The notes below the pieces were generated by a model. It ran no database searches and was not told the DNA's origin. It worked only from the letters and a program-made list of their open reading frames with translations. From assembly GCA_963601185.1 (NCBI GenBank), contig CAVCEE010000004.1, positions 78,419-142,418 on the forward strand: a DNA stretch of 64,000 nucleotides, given 5' to 3'. Position numbers and translations under genes: made by a program. This document shows, piece after piece, positions 17,214 through 26,244 of the stretch. This stretch comes from Limisoma sp963601185. Its GTDB lineage: Bacteria; Bacteroidota; Bacteroidia; Bacteroidales; Muribaculaceae. Numbering within the stretch: position 1 is the first letter of the stretch; every line of letters starts with the position of its first letter.

Positions 17214-18143
17214 CTACGGCTGGTGAGGTTGCCCAGTGCCGCCGTCCTTGAGGTCGCGCACCTTGGCTTTAATCTTACTTTTGTCGAAGCCCTCGCCGTA
17301 GACAGTATTCACGTTGCCCTGCGACACAAAGGCGTTGGGGTCAATGGAATAGATGATGCGGTAGACCTGCAGTGCTTCCGACTTGCGACTGAAAATCAGC
17401 AACATCTTCACCTCCTGACGCGTGTACCAACCTGTGCCGTCGAGCACCGTGCATCCGCGGTGCATCTCGGCGTTGACGGTGGTGGCAATTTCGCTCCATT
17501 TCTTGGAGAATACGGAGAACTGCACCGCCTGCTTGTTGTTGTTCACGACCATATCAGTCATATACGACAGGAAAATCAGCACCACATAGCCGTAGACCAC
17601 GGCTTCGATGTTGTATTTGATGAAATACGACGATGAAATGACAAACAAATCGACATAGAGAATCATGCGGCCAACCGACACCTGACGGTATTTCGACACC
17701 ATAGCAGCCACGATGTCCGTACCACCGGTACTGCCGTTGTGGGTGAACGCCAAACCAGTGCCCACGCCGCACATCACCGCTCCGATGATGCAACTGAGCA
17801 GAATGTCGTGCTCAAGGAATACCGGATAAATCTTGAACACCATCTGCGCTATCAACATAAACACACTGAGCATCGACGCGCCGTAGATTGTCTTCAGCAC
17901 AAATCCGCGACCCACAATCTTGTAAGCCAGCGACAGCAGTATCACGTTGAGCGTGTAGAAGGAATATGCCACAGGGATGCCTGTCTTGAAGAAAATCAAG
18001 GCGGCGATGCCGGCAAGTCCTCCCGTTATGACTCCGTGAGGCAAGATAAATCCACAGAAACCAACGGCGTATAGAATAAGACCGAGGGTAATGAAGGAGT
18101 AATCCTTTGTATTATGCCAAACGGCCTCTTTCGTAATTTTCAT
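17214..18143 (-). CDS. YitT family membrane protein (DUF161 + DUF2179)
   Basis: A 309-residue inner-membrane protein. The first 200 residues contain about six hydrophobic segments with the family motif LPHGVITGGLAGIA and the second Gly-rich motif FTHNGSTGGTDIVAAMVSKY. The last 90 residues form a soluble DUF2179 domain (CTVLDGTGWYTRQEVKMLLIFSRKSE, then IDPNAFVSQGNVNTVYGEGF). The family is widespread, but the transported compound is not established. A TAAATTTG box (minus strand, 18169-18162) lies just upstream and makes ATG at 18143 more likely than one seven codons earlier, which would fall at the transcription start. Confidence 0.92.
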   Translation of the reverse strand: MKITKEAVWHNTKDYSFITLGLILYAVGFCGFILPHGVITGGLAGIAALIFFKTGIPVAYSFYTLNVILLSLAYKIVGRGFVLKTIYGASMLSVFMLIAQMVFKIYPVFLEHDILLSCIIGAVMCGVGTGLAFTHNGSTGGTDIVAAMVSKYRQVSVGRMILYVDLFVISSSYFIKYNIEAVVYGYVVLIFLSYMTDMVVNNNKQAVQFSVFSKKWSEIATTVNAEMHRGCTVLDGTGWYTRQEVKMLLIFSRKSEALQVYRIIYSIDPNAFVSQGNVNTVYGEGFDKSKIKAKVRDLKDGGTGQPHQP

Positions 18144-18190
18144 ATCGTATTCATTTTTTTGCAAATTTACACATTTAATTCATTCCAACA

Positions 18191-19318
18191 TTATCGGTAA
18201 TTATTAATTATGTTAGAAATTCCTAAAATGTCATCTTCGCAAAGATGTTCGGCAATCGGCAGACTCACGTACTCGCCGGCGAGTCGCTCTGTTGCTGGCA
18301 AGGGAATGTCGGCAAGATGAGGATAACACGGCTGGCAGTGAGGCGGCACGGCATAGTGCACATCTGTCTGCACACCGTTGTCGGCGAGGTAGTTGCGGAA
18401 ATCGTCGCGGCGACCGCCCGACACAAGTACCTCATACTGATGCCACACGTTGCCTTCAAGCATCTGCGGCTTCGCAACGAGAGGATTGTCAATGGCACGG
18501 TCGTAGGCTCTGGCATTCGCGCGGCGGCGAGCCGTAACCTCGTCGAGATGGCGCAGTTTCACGCACAGTGCAGCCGCTTGCATCTCGTCCATACGGCAGT
18601 TGAGCCCTCGGAAGATATTGTGGTAACGGCGATCGGAGCCGTAGTTGGCAAGAGCCTTCACGGCATCTGCCAATGCCGAGTCGTTGGTCGTCACCGCCCC
18701 TGCATCGCCAAGCGCACCTATATTCTTAGTGGGATAGAAACTGAATGCAGCAGCGTCGCCAAGTCCGCCAGTCATGTGCGTGCCCCACAACCCTGCGGCG
18801 GCTGACGTTGCGCCGATAGCCTGCGCATTGTCCTCAATGATTTTCAGATTGTGTCGGCGAGCGATGTCGACAAGTCTCTCAGACCAGCAGGGAGCACCGT
18901 AGAGGTGCACCACCATAACGGCACGCGTGCGCGGCGAAATGCGTTGCTCGAGGAGCGAGAAATCCATATTGAGTGTTGCCGGGTCCGTATCGACAAGCAC
19001 CGGGCGCAGATTGTTGTCGCTGATTGCCAGTACGGAAGCGATGTAGGTGTTCGCCTGTACGACAACCTCGTCGCCGTCGGCCATCACGCCCAGTTCTTTG
19101 TAGGCACGGATGATTAGTCGCAGCGCATCAAGACCGTTGCTGCAAGCCACGGCGTGCTGCGTGGAGCACAGACTGGCGAGGCTCTGCTCAAGCGATTCGG
19201 TGTATTTGCCGTGCAGATACCATCCCGATTCGAGTATGTCGTTGAGTGCGGCGGCAATCTCGGCATTGTATGGCCGGTTGATGTCGCGTAGCGGAAGGAA
19301 AGGATATTTTATGCTCAT
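18191..19318 (-). CDS. fdtB: DegT/DnrJ/EryC1/StrS sugar aminotransferase (FdtB-like)
   Basis: A 375-residue PLP-dependent aminotransferase that aminates a nucleotide-activated keto sugar in the cytoplasm. The PLP lysine is K198 in SFYPTKNIGALGDAG, and the aspartate contacting the pyridine nitrogen is in IIEDNAQAIGA (D163). Neighbours decide the substrate: two FdtA/WxcM-type ketoisomerases lie immediately upstream, so it most likely makes dTDP-3-amino-3,6-dideoxy-hexose (Fuc3N or Qui3N type). It overlaps the upstream gene by 4 nt. No acetyltransferase, RmlA or RmlB lies within the window, so part of the pathway must be elsewhere. Confidence 0.88.
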   Translation of the reverse strand: MSIKYPFLPLRDINRPYNAEIAAALNDILESGWYLHGKYTESLEQSLASLCSTQHAVACSNGLDALRLIIRAYKELGVMADGDEVVVQANTYIASVLAISDNNLRPVLVDTDPATLNMDFSLLEQRISPRTRAVMVVHLYGAPCWSERLVDIARRHNLKIIEDNAQAIGATSAAAGLWGTHMTGGLGDAAAFSFYPTKNIGALGDAGAVTTNDSALADAVKALANYGSDRRYHNIFRGLNCRMDEMQAAALCVKLRHLDEVTARRRANARAYDRAIDNPLVAKPQMLEGNVWHQYEVLVSGGRRDDFRNYLADNGVQTDVHYAVPPHCQPCYPHLADIPLPATERLAGEYVSLPIAEHLCEDDILGISNIINNYR

Positions 19319-19755
19319 TTTCGTTTGTCAGCGGTAAGGCGTAGAAATTCATCGTAGTTGCGCACATAGTCGTCAGCATCGTAGATGTCGGAAGCCAGGG
19401 TGAGGCACACCGAGCCCGACGAGAAGTTGCGCAACCCCACCCAGATGCCCGGAGCCACATAAAGTCCGATGTTGGAGCGGTTGAGAGTAACTGTGAGTTT
19501 GTTTTTGCCGTCGTCAATCTCAATGTCGAAACTGCCACTTGCGGCGATGATAAACTGGTGGCAGTTGTGGTGGCTGTGACCGCCACGATCGGTGCCGCCC
19601 GGCACGTCGTAGACGTAGAACACCCGGCGCACGTCAAACGGCAGGTTGCCGCCGTTTTCCACCACCGACAGGTTGCCGTTTTCGTGGTGGTGACGGTCGA
19701 GCGTAATCACCCGGCAGTCGTTAAGGCTCGCTGTGGCGTGAGTGTTACTTTTCAT
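19315..19755 (-). CDS. FdtA/QdtA-like cupin sugar ketoisomerase (copy 2)
   Basis: A 146-residue WxcM-like cupin protein. It carries the family pattern NLSVVENGGNLPFDVRRVFYVYDVPGG, the histidine cluster GGHSHHNCHQFI, and the strand SGSFDIEIDDG. The C-terminal LASDIYDADDYVRNYDEF is typical of the family. FdtA and QdtA convert dTDP-4-keto-6-deoxyglucose to a 3-keto sugar, which the aminotransferase uses next. It overlaps the upstream paralogue by 11 nt and the aminotransferase by 4 nt. Its first 15 residues are an extension absent from copy 1. Either copy could be the true isomerase and the other a 3,4-isomerase of different stereochemistry or a partner subunit. Confidence 0.82.
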   Translation of the reverse strand: MKSNTHATASLNDCRVITLDRHHHENGNLSVVENGGNLPFDVRRVFYVYDVPGGTDRGGHSHHNCHQFIIAASGSFDIEIDDGKNKLTVTLNRSNIGLYVAPGIWVGLRNFSSGSVCLTLASDIYDADDYVRNYDEFLRLTADKRK

Positions 19756-20158
19756 CGGCTAATGCTTTTTTGTACAGGTTGAAATCTTCGATGTAGTCGT
19801 CGGCATCGTAGGGCGTCGACGCAAGGATAAGGGCGACAGAGTTGGTCGAGAAATTATCGAGTTCGCGCCACATCATGCGAGGCACATAGAGGCCGTAGTA
19901 GGAGCGTGCCATGTGGTAGCGGCGCTCCTCCGTCCCGTCGTTGAGCACCACGTCGAAACTCCCCGACAAGGAGATTATCAGTTCTTCCTGACGGTGGAAG
20001 GCGTGGCCGAAACGCTTCTTGCCCCCCGGCACATCATAGACCCAGTAGGTGCGTGCGATGCTGAACGGCAGTCCGTCGCCGTTTTCCACAAACGAGAGGT
20101 TTCCGCGCGGATCGCAGATTTTCGGCAGGTCGATTTGCTTGACTTTCTCAAAACCCAT
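19745..20158 (-). CDS. fdtA: FdtA/QdtA-like cupin sugar ketoisomerase (copy 1)
   Basis: A 137-residue WxcM-like cupin protein with NLSFVENGDGLPFSIARTYWVYDVPGG, then RFGHAFHRQEELIISLSGSFDV and LASTPYDADDYIEDFNLY. The key histidines are spaced differently from copy 2 (GHAFH versus GHSHH). The two proteins share the same plan but differ at many positions, so the duplication is old. It is the first gene of the three-gene cassette. A TTACTTTG sequence upstream (minus strand) resembles a -7 box but is one base short. Confidence 0.82.
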   Translation of the reverse strand: MGFEKVKQIDLPKICDPRGNLSFVENGDGLPFSIARTYWVYDVPGGKKRFGHAFHRQEELIISLSGSFDVVLNDGTEERRYHMARSYYGLYVPRMMWRELDNFSTNSVALILASTPYDADDYIEDFNLYKKALADEK

Positions 20159-20423
20159 AGTGCAACGGTTGTTTTTGGTTTGCTCCTACAAAGTAAGGAT
20201 TTTTCCGCCAATCCTCAAAATCGGGAAAGGAAGAGGAGGATTAACGTCTGCGGTTAAACATTGTTAATTAGAGGGGCAAACCGCCGGCAACGGAGTCGGT
20301 ATAGGCACTTTTTGCGTATTTTTGTGATAAGGAAAGTGCGCCGTAGAGCCCACAGGAGGCTGATTGGCGTGTAAGCCCTAATGAAAGAATGTCTTGACTA
20401 TTAAAACGGGAGATTACCAAGTG
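20159..20423. other. Intergenic region between fdtA and dacB
   Basis: This divergent intergenic region holds TATTTTTG at 20317-20324, a -7 match for the rightward operon, implying a leader of about 95 nt. I see no convincing riboswitch, small gene or terminator in it. Confidence 0.4.
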
Positions 20424-21941
20424 ATGAAACAATTGCAACACATCATTCTTGTTATTCTACTGATGTCGATAGCGTTTGCCGACAACCAGCCCATGCGGGC
20501 GGTGACAACCGACGGCAGCGACATCGATACCACAGCCGACACCCTGTCGGCGAAAATGGACTCCGCCATCAATCGGTTTGTGAACTCAAAAGCCATGACC
20601 GGCGCAACTGTGGGCATCTGCGTGATGGACATACAGTCGGGTCGCACTGTGGCTTCATATAACCTCGAACGCCAACTCACCCCAGCCTCAGTGATGAAAC
20701 TCGTCACCTCGGCGGCGGCGCTCAAGCAATTCACGCAGAACTACCATTTCCGCACGCGACTGAAAATAACCGGACAGGTTGACGAAGACGGAGTGCTCAA
20801 CGGCGACGTGATTGTGGAAGGCGGCATCGACCCGACGCTCGACTCCAAGCATTTTGCCGACCGCACGACGTTTGTCTCCGCAGCCGTAGACAACATCAAG
20901 TTCTGGGGCATCAAAGCCATCAACGGGTCTATCCGCGCAGAAGAGAAAATTCAGCCGCACAACGCCGTGCCAAAGGAGTGGCTCGATGAGGATGTGGCGG
21001 AGGACTACGGTGCCGGGGTGCATTCGCTGAACTACAACGACAATCTGTTTTCGTTTATCGTTGACACGTCGACCGGGCGTGCCGTGGTGGTCGACACCGT
21101 GCCCCATCTGAGTTCGCTCCAAATTGAGAACCGTATGACCGTTGCCAAACGCGGACGTTTCAGTCCAATCATCCACCGCAAGAAGAACAGCAACAAGGTT
21201 ACGCTCAGCGGCGCACTCCGCCGTATGAACGAGCCGATAGAGGCTATAACCACGATGCCGCACCCAGCGGAAGGCCTTTGTGCCGACCTGAAGGAAACAC
21301 TTGAGGGCGAGGGCATCCCTGTGAGAGAAAAATCAGTACACACCGACGGCGAGACTACGCAAATAATGTCGTACGAATCGCCCGTGCTTCCAGAGATACT
21401 GCGTTCGTTGCTCTACCGCAGCGACAATATGTATGCCGAGTCGATGCAGCGCAAACTCGGCGAGGTGGTCAACGGCGACCCTACGCGCGAAAACGGCGCG
21501 AAGATGGTCACAAAGATTGTGAAGCAGTGGGAAATTTCCACCGATAAGGTTTCGCTCTACGACGGCAGCGGACTGAGTCGCAGCAACAAACTCACACCGC
21601 TGTTTCTTGCCAGTGTGCTCCGCTCGGCGGCACGCGACTGGCAGACCGGCGACCTCTTTCCCACCCTTGTGCCGCGTGCCGGTGTGGACGGCACCGTGCG
21701 CAACCTGCTCAAAGGCACGAGTCTTGCCGGAAACATCGCTCTGAAGTCGGGCAGTATGACCGGCGTGAGGAGTTACGCCGGCTATTTCCCAGCCACGAAG
21801 CCGCGCTACGCCGTGGTGCTGATGACCAACAACTACCACTGCAACTACGAGCAACTGTTTGTTGCAATCCAACAACTGATGCTCGGCATGTTTGAAGATA
21901 TAGAAGTACCCAACAACCAAACAAACCAACCATCGCTATGA
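20424..21941 (+). CDS. dacB: D-alanyl-D-alanine carboxypeptidase/endopeptidase (PBP4 type)
   Basis: A 505-residue periplasmic class C penicillin-binding protein that trims or cleaves peptidoglycan cross-links. A signal peptide (MKQLQHIILVILLMSIAFA) is followed by the SxxK motif at S89-K92 (TPASVMKLVTSAA), SDN in YRSDNMYAESMQ, and KSG in ALKSGSMTGVRSYAG. The PBP4-type inserted domain occupies the region between SxxK and SxN. ATG at 20424 is chosen over a TTG ten codons earlier because it begins the signal peptide. It overlaps the next gene by 4 nt and leads a four-gene operon. Confidence 0.93.
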   Translation: MKQLQHIILVILLMSIAFADNQPMRAVTTDGSDIDTTADTLSAKMDSAINRFVNSKAMTGATVGICVMDIQSGRTVASYNLERQLTPASVMKLVTSAAALKQFTQNYHFRTRLKITGQVDEDGVLNGDVIVEGGIDPTLDSKHFADRTTFVSAAVDNIKFWGIKAINGSIRAEEKIQPHNAVPKEWLDEDVAEDYGAGVHSLNYNDNLFSFIVDTSTGRAVVVDTVPHLSSLQIENRMTVAKRGRFSPIIHRKKNSNKVTLSGALRRMNEPIEAITTMPHPAEGLCADLKETLEGEGIPVREKSVHTDGETTQIMSYESPVLPEILRSLLYRSDNMYAESMQRKLGEVVNGDPTRENGAKMVTKIVKQWEISTDKVSLYDGSGLSRSNKLTPLFLASVLRSAARDWQTGDLFPTLVPRAGVDGTVRNLLKGTSLAGNIALKSGSMTGVRSYAGYFPATKPRYAVVLMTNNYHCNYEQLFVAIQQLMLGMFEDIEVPNNQTNQPSL

Positions 21942-22813
21942 AAACAGCCATACAACAGATGCTCGCCGAGGCATACGAATTGGAAGGCTTGCTCCTTCTT
22001 GCCGACAACCGTGGCGACGACACGCCTGAATATGTACACACCGCCATTGGCGAGAAGATCGACCGCTTGCGCTCGCTCGCCGTACTTGCCGCGCCGTCAA
22101 AGACCGACGACAACGACGACGAGATTATCGGCGTGACCGGGCTGGGGCTGTTTGAGGCAGCCCAGACTGCCGAGCCGGAGTCGTTTGACGGCAACGATGC
22201 CGATGCAGTTACTGCGGAGGACAAACTGTCGCACGAATTGGACGACACTGAGCCTCTGTCACTGATGATCGACACGGAGTTGGAGGCAGAAAACCCTCAG
22301 CCGGAATCCGAAACCGAGGAATTTCCGGCTGAGCCAGAGACTGAGACAGAAACAGAAGAGCCAGAAGCAGAAGAACCGGCGACTGAAGAGGTCGACGACA
22401 TAGGGGAAGTGCCTATCGTTGATGCCGTAATCGCCGAGGCTGAGCCTGTGGAAGAAGTGGCTGAGGAGGAGGATATTCCCGAAGGAGAGGATGACATAGC
22501 GAACGAAGATGAGGAATTTGAGGAAGAACCATACGAAGAGCCGGAAACCGACGAGCCTGTGCGTCTCGACGAGATGCTTCAACGCAGCCGGTCGAAGGAC
22601 CTGAAATCGGCGTTCTCGCTCAACGACACATTCCGCTTCCGCCGCGAACTCTTCTCCAATAGCGGCGCAGAGATGACCGATGCGCTCCATCTGGTAGAGG
22701 CGATGCAGAGTTTCGACGAAGCGGAGGACTACTTCTACGGCGACCTCGGATGGGACCGAGAGTCGGACGACGTGAAAGATTTTATGGCAATAATAAAGAA
22801 TCATTTCCTATAG
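21938..22813 (+). CDS. Acidic low-complexity protein with conserved C-terminal domain
   Basis: A 291-residue protein in three parts. An N-terminal helical region (residues 1-45) is followed by a long Glu/Pro/Thr-rich acidic middle (about 50-205). A compact C-terminal block of about 85 residues follows (LDEMLQRSRSKDLKSAFSLN, RFRRELFSNSGAEM, FDEAEDYFYGDLGW). The end block looks like the conserved, functional part; I recall similar blocks in other Bacteroidales proteins next to rsmI, but no function. There is no signal peptide. It overlaps dacB by 4 nt and lies 4 nt before rsmI, so expression is coupled. Confidence 0.78.
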   Translation: MKTAIQQMLAEAYELEGLLLLADNRGDDTPEYVHTAIGEKIDRLRSLAVLAAPSKTDDNDDEIIGVTGLGLFEAAQTAEPESFDGNDADAVTAEDKLSHELDDTEPLSLMIDTELEAENPQPESETEEFPAEPETETETEEPEAEEPATEEVDDIGEVPIVDAVIAEAEPVEEVAEEEDIPEGEDDIANEDEEFEEEPYEEPETDEPVRLDEMLQRSRSKDLKSAFSLNDTFRFRRELFSNSGAEMTDALHLVEAMQSFDEAEDYFYGDLGWDRESDDVKDFMAIIKNHFL

Positions 22814-22817
22814 TAAA

Positions 22818-23582
22818 ATGGCACAGAAACCTACAGCAGAAGCCAGCACGCTCTATGTAGTGCCTACGCCGGTGGGCAACCTCGACGATATGACTGTGCG
22901 TGCAGTGTCGGTGCTCAAGGAGGTTGACACTATCCTCGCCGAGGACACTCGCACCAGTGCCGTGCTGATGAAGCATTTCGGCATACAGACGCGTATGCAG
23001 AGCCACCACAAGTTCAACGAGCACGAAACGGCGGCGGCTGTGGCAATGCGCCTCAAGGGCGGCGAAAGGATTGCCCTGGTGTCGGATGCTGGTACACCTG
23101 CCATCTCCGACCCGGGATTTATGCTCGTGAGGGAATGCCGGCGCATAGGCGTGAAGGTGGAATGTCTGCCGGGGGCGACGGCTTTCGTGCCGGCGCTGGT
23201 CGACAGCGGTCTGCCGTGCGACAAATTCTGCTTCGAGGGTTTCCTGCCACAGAAGAAAGGACGGTCAACACGATTGGCGGAATTGAGCGAAGAGCCGCGC
23301 ACGATCATCTTCTACGAGTCGCCGCTGCGGCTTGTAAAGACCCTTACGCAACTCACCGAGGCTTTCGGCGCTGACCGCGAGGCAAGTGTGAGCCGCGAAA
23401 TCTCGAAACTGCACGAGGAAACAGTGCGAGGTACGTTAAATGAACTTAAAGAGCATTTTTCCGTAAACGAACCGCGCGGCGAAATCGTTATAGTAGTGTC
23501 GGGCAAGAAAGAAGAGAAAAGTCCGACAAAGAGAGACAAATATGCACAATTTAAGAACGTAAAAAATCAGAATTTACTATGA
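22818..23582 (+). CDS. rsmI: 16S rRNA (cytidine-1402-2'-O)-methyltransferase
   Basis: A 254-residue SAM-dependent enzyme of the tetrapyrrole-methylase fold that 2'-O-methylates C1402 in the ribosomal P site. Family motifs are YVVPTPVGNLDDMT at the start, ILAEDTRTS, ALVSDAGTPAISDPG and the central LPGATAFVPALVDSGL. A second, divergent relative is present at 54.9 kb. The length is slightly below that of the E. coli enzyme, with a basic C-terminal tail (KKEEKSPTKRDK). It overlaps the downstream lipoprotein gene by 4 nt. Confidence 0.95.
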   Translation: MAQKPTAEASTLYVVPTPVGNLDDMTVRAVSVLKEVDTILAEDTRTSAVLMKHFGIQTRMQSHHKFNEHETAAAVAMRLKGGERIALVSDAGTPAISDPGFMLVRECRRIGVKVECLPGATAFVPALVDSGLPCDKFCFEGFLPQKKGRSTRLAELSEEPRTIIFYESPLRLVKTLTQLTEAFGADREASVSREISKLHEETVRGTLNELKEHFSVNEPRGEIVIVVSGKKEEKSPTKRDKYAQFKNVKNQNLL

Positions 23583-24430
23583 AGAAGGTTATGATTTTCG
23601 CACTCGCCTTGGCAGGCGTTATGGTTGCCTGCAACGGCAAATCAGGATCGGAGAACGATTCTACGAATGTTGACCAAACCGACATCTCAAGTGTCGAGGG
23701 TCAGCGCGACAGTTTGATGAACCTTATCGGCGACATCAGCCAAAACCTCATCGAGGTTAACCGTATGGAGAACATCCTCGTGAGCGGCGATTTCAAAGAT
23801 ACTCCCGACAAGCGTCAGGAGATTATTGCCAACATCGCTGCACTCCGTCAGGAACTCGACGCACGCAAGCAGGCTCTTGAGGAGTTGGAAAAGAAACTGA
23901 AATCGTCGAACGCCTACACTTCAAAACTGCAAAAGACAATCGAGTCGCAGAAGCAACTCATCGAGGAGCAGGCTCAGAAGATTCAGCAACTTGAGGACGC
24001 TCTCGCCGACGCTAATGTGAAGATTTCTGACCTCAACCAGAATGTGGAGAACCTCAACACTCAGGTTTCTACAGTGACTGAGGAGCGCAACGCCGAGACT
24101 CAACGTGCAGACAAGGCTACCGACGAACTCAACATCTGCTACTACGTTTGCGGTACGAACAAGGAGTTGAAGGAGCACAAGATTCTCGAAAAGAAATTCT
24201 TGGGCAAGACCAAGACAATGGAAGGCGACTTCGACCACTCTTACTTCACAAAGGCTGACAAGCGCAACCTCAGCGAGGTGAATACTTACGCAAAATCAGC
24301 GAAACTGATGACGTCTCATCCTGCTGATTCCTACAGCATCGAGACAGTAAACGGCTCTGCCGTAGTCAAGATTAAGAATGCCAGCAAGTTCTGGGAAAAA
24401 TCCAACTTCTTGGTAATTCAGACGAAATGA
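23579..24430 (+). CDS. Coiled-coil lipoprotein
   Basis: A 283-residue lipoprotein with the signal MKKVMIFALALAGVMVAC; Cys18 is the lipidation site, followed by NGKSGSEND. Residues about 75-190 form a long heptad-patterned coiled coil (many Leu, Gln, Glu, Lys; LEELEKKLKSS and LIEEQAQKIQQLEDALADA). A C-terminal domain of about 90 residues begins at NICYYVCGTNKELKEHKIL and ends in FWEKSNFLVIQTK. It is likely anchored in the outer or inner membrane and may form an oligomeric rod. No function is known. It is last in the dacB operon. Confidence 0.82.
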   Translation: MKKVMIFALALAGVMVACNGKSGSENDSTNVDQTDISSVEGQRDSLMNLIGDISQNLIEVNRMENILVSGDFKDTPDKRQEIIANIAALRQELDARKQALEELEKKLKSSNAYTSKLQKTIESQKQLIEEQAQKIQQLEDALADANVKISDLNQNVENLNTQVSTVTEERNAETQRADKATDELNICYYVCGTNKELKEHKILEKKFLGKTKTMEGDFDHSYFTKADKRNLSEVNTYAKSAKLMTSHPADSYSIETVNGSAVVKIKNASKFWEKSNFLVIQTK

Positions 24431-24498
24431 TAGCCGATCCGTGAATCCCTTCCCCTGGATTCTTTGGTTATCTTACATTCCCCATTTTTATAGAATCA

Positions 24499-24540
24499 GT
24501 GGTGTCGTGCATGTGAATGTACGGCACCACTACTTTTTTG
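24499..24540 (+). terminator. Intrinsic terminator of the dacB-rsmI operon
   Basis: GTGGTGTCGT (24499-24508) pairs with ACGGCACCAC (24521-24530), including one G-U pair, and is followed by TACTTTTTTG. Confidence 0.88.
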
Positions 24541-24676
24541 TCGTTTTTCCAAAAATAATCTAGCCAATAGAGTGCGATAGACAAATATTTCTTACATTTA
24601 CACCCAGCAAGCCGTTTCGCACTTCGGCATTGCCAGACTATGACCACGCAACTACGAACCTAACAATTTTGACATT

Positions 24677-26134
24677 ATGAATCCTACTCACTACAAAGAA
24701 GAGGTCGCACGATGCCTCCTTTGCGAAAACGCACCTTGCAGCGCCGCCTGCACCCACGGCGACCCGGCACGTATGCTCCGCGCTGTCCGTTTCGACAACG
24801 ATGCCAACGCCCGCAAATGGATTGCCGGATGCACCGCCGACGACTTCGCTGCCGCCGAAGCGGCTTGCATCCACTACGACCGTCCTCTTCGCATCCGCGA
24901 GATAGCCGAATGCCTCGCCGCGCCCATTGAGGAAGCCGCAAGTCAGAAGCCGTCACTTGCCATCGAATTCTGCGGTCTGAAATGCGAGAATCCGTTTTTC
25001 CTCGCATCGTCAGCCATCTGTACCAACTATGAGATGGTGGCACGGGCATTCGATATGGGATGGGCTGGCGTTTACTACAAGACCATCTGTCTGGAGGACA
25101 TCCGCGAGGTGTCGCCTCGCTTCGACTCCGTGTGCGAACACGGCGATGTAGGCAAGTTCTACGGCTTCCGCAATATGGAGCAACTGAGCGAAAACGCAGC
25201 AGAGGTGGATTTCGACATACTTAGCCGCCTGAAAAAGGACTATCCCGGCAAAATCGTCATAGCGAGCATTATGGGGCAGTCGCTCAAGGACTGGGCGGAC
25301 CTTGCCCACATGGCAGAGGATGCCGGTGTCGATGCCGTGGAACTGAACTTCTCCTGTCCGCAGATGGGACTTGAGGGAATGGGCAGCGACGTGGGGCAGA
25401 ACATCGAATTGGTGATGTACTACACCTCATACGTTAAACGCCGCGTCAATATCCCAGTCATTGCCAAGATGACACCCAACATCACTCAAATCAACGGCCC
25501 GGCAGTGGCTGCGGCTCTTGCCAACGCCGATGCCATCTCTGCTATTAACACCATCAAGAGCGTCACGATGAGCGACTCGTCGATGGTGTCGCACCAGCGC
25601 ACCATCTCCGGCTACTCCGGTCGCGCTGTCAAGCCAATCGCCCTGCGCTACATCCTTGAGATGGCAAAGAACCCTATCCTCGAATACACTCCGCTGAGCG
25701 GCATCGGAGGCATCGAGACGTGGAAAGACGCACTGGAGTTCCTGCAACTCGGCTGCACCAACCTGCAAGTGTGCACATCGGTGATGCAGTACGGCTTCCG
25801 CATCATCGACGACCTCATCGAGGGTCTGCAAACCTATATGGCGAGCCGCAATCTGAAGAACCTCGACAGTATCATCGGCGAAGAACTCAAGAACTTTGTT
25901 CTCCCGTCGCAGATGGACCGCGACACAGTAGTGTTCCCACAACTGGACAAGGCTGCGTGCATCGGCTGTGGCAGATGCCACATCTCGTGCAGCGATGGCG
26001 GACACCAGGCGATAACTCTCGGCGACGACCGCAAGCCGCGCATCAACGGCTCGAAGTGCGTAGGCTGTCTGCTCTGTCTCCACGTATGCCCGGTCAACGC
26101 CATCAAGCCATCCAAGCGCATACAGAAAAAATAA
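24677..26134 (+). CDS. preA: Dihydropyrimidine dehydrogenase subunit PreA with PreT-like Cys-rich head
   Basis: A 485-residue cytoplasmic enzyme of the NAD-dependent dihydropyrimidine dehydrogenase family, which interconverts uracil or thymine and the 5,6-dihydro forms. Residues 1-90 hold C13, C16, C21 and C25 (CLLCENAPCSAAC), like the Fe-S domain at the N-terminus of PreT and of eukaryotic DPD. From about 95 onward there is an FMN-binding TIM barrel of the DHOD type (FCGLKCENPFFLASSAICTNYE, then VELNFSCPQMGLEGMG). The C-terminus holds two 4Fe-4S motifs (CIGCGRCHISC and CVGCLLCLHVC). The FAD/NAD domain of PreT is absent here. It is monocistronic, and the usual partner PreT is not in the window. 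Confidence 0.88.
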   Translation: MNPTHYKEEVARCLLCENAPCSAACTHGDPARMLRAVRFDNDANARKWIAGCTADDFAAAEAACIHYDRPLRIREIAECLAAPIEEAASQKPSLAIEFCGLKCENPFFLASSAICTNYEMVARAFDMGWAGVYYKTICLEDIREVSPRFDSVCEHGDVGKFYGFRNMEQLSENAAEVDFDILSRLKKDYPGKIVIASIMGQSLKDWADLAHMAEDAGVDAVELNFSCPQMGLEGMGSDVGQNIELVMYYTSYVKRRVNIPVIAKMTPNITQINGPAVAAALANADAISAINTIKSVTMSDSSMVSHQRTISGYSGRAVKPIALRYILEMAKNPILEYTPLSGIGGIETWKDALEFLQLGCTNLQVCTSVMQYGFRIIDDLIEGLQTYMASRNLKNLDSIIGEELKNFVLPSQMDRDTVVFPQLDKAACIGCGRCHISCSDGGHQAITLGDDRKPRINGSKCVGCLLCLHVCPVNAIKPSKRIQKK

Positions 26135-26244
26135 GCATGCGCTATATTTGCAGAAATCAATCATCTTTTATGCCGATTGGATATGGAAAATCCGTGCTCG
26201 ACTATTTCAAAATCCGTATTGAATAAACAATGTCTTTGACAAAT

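Noticed and set aside
20317..20423. dacB leader as a riboswitch
   Set aside because: No known riboswitch core or clear alternative hairpins could be folded by eye.
23921..24238. Antisense frame over the coiled-coil lipoprotein, Leu/Val-rich
   Set aside because: It mirrors the heptad pattern of the real gene and has no start context.
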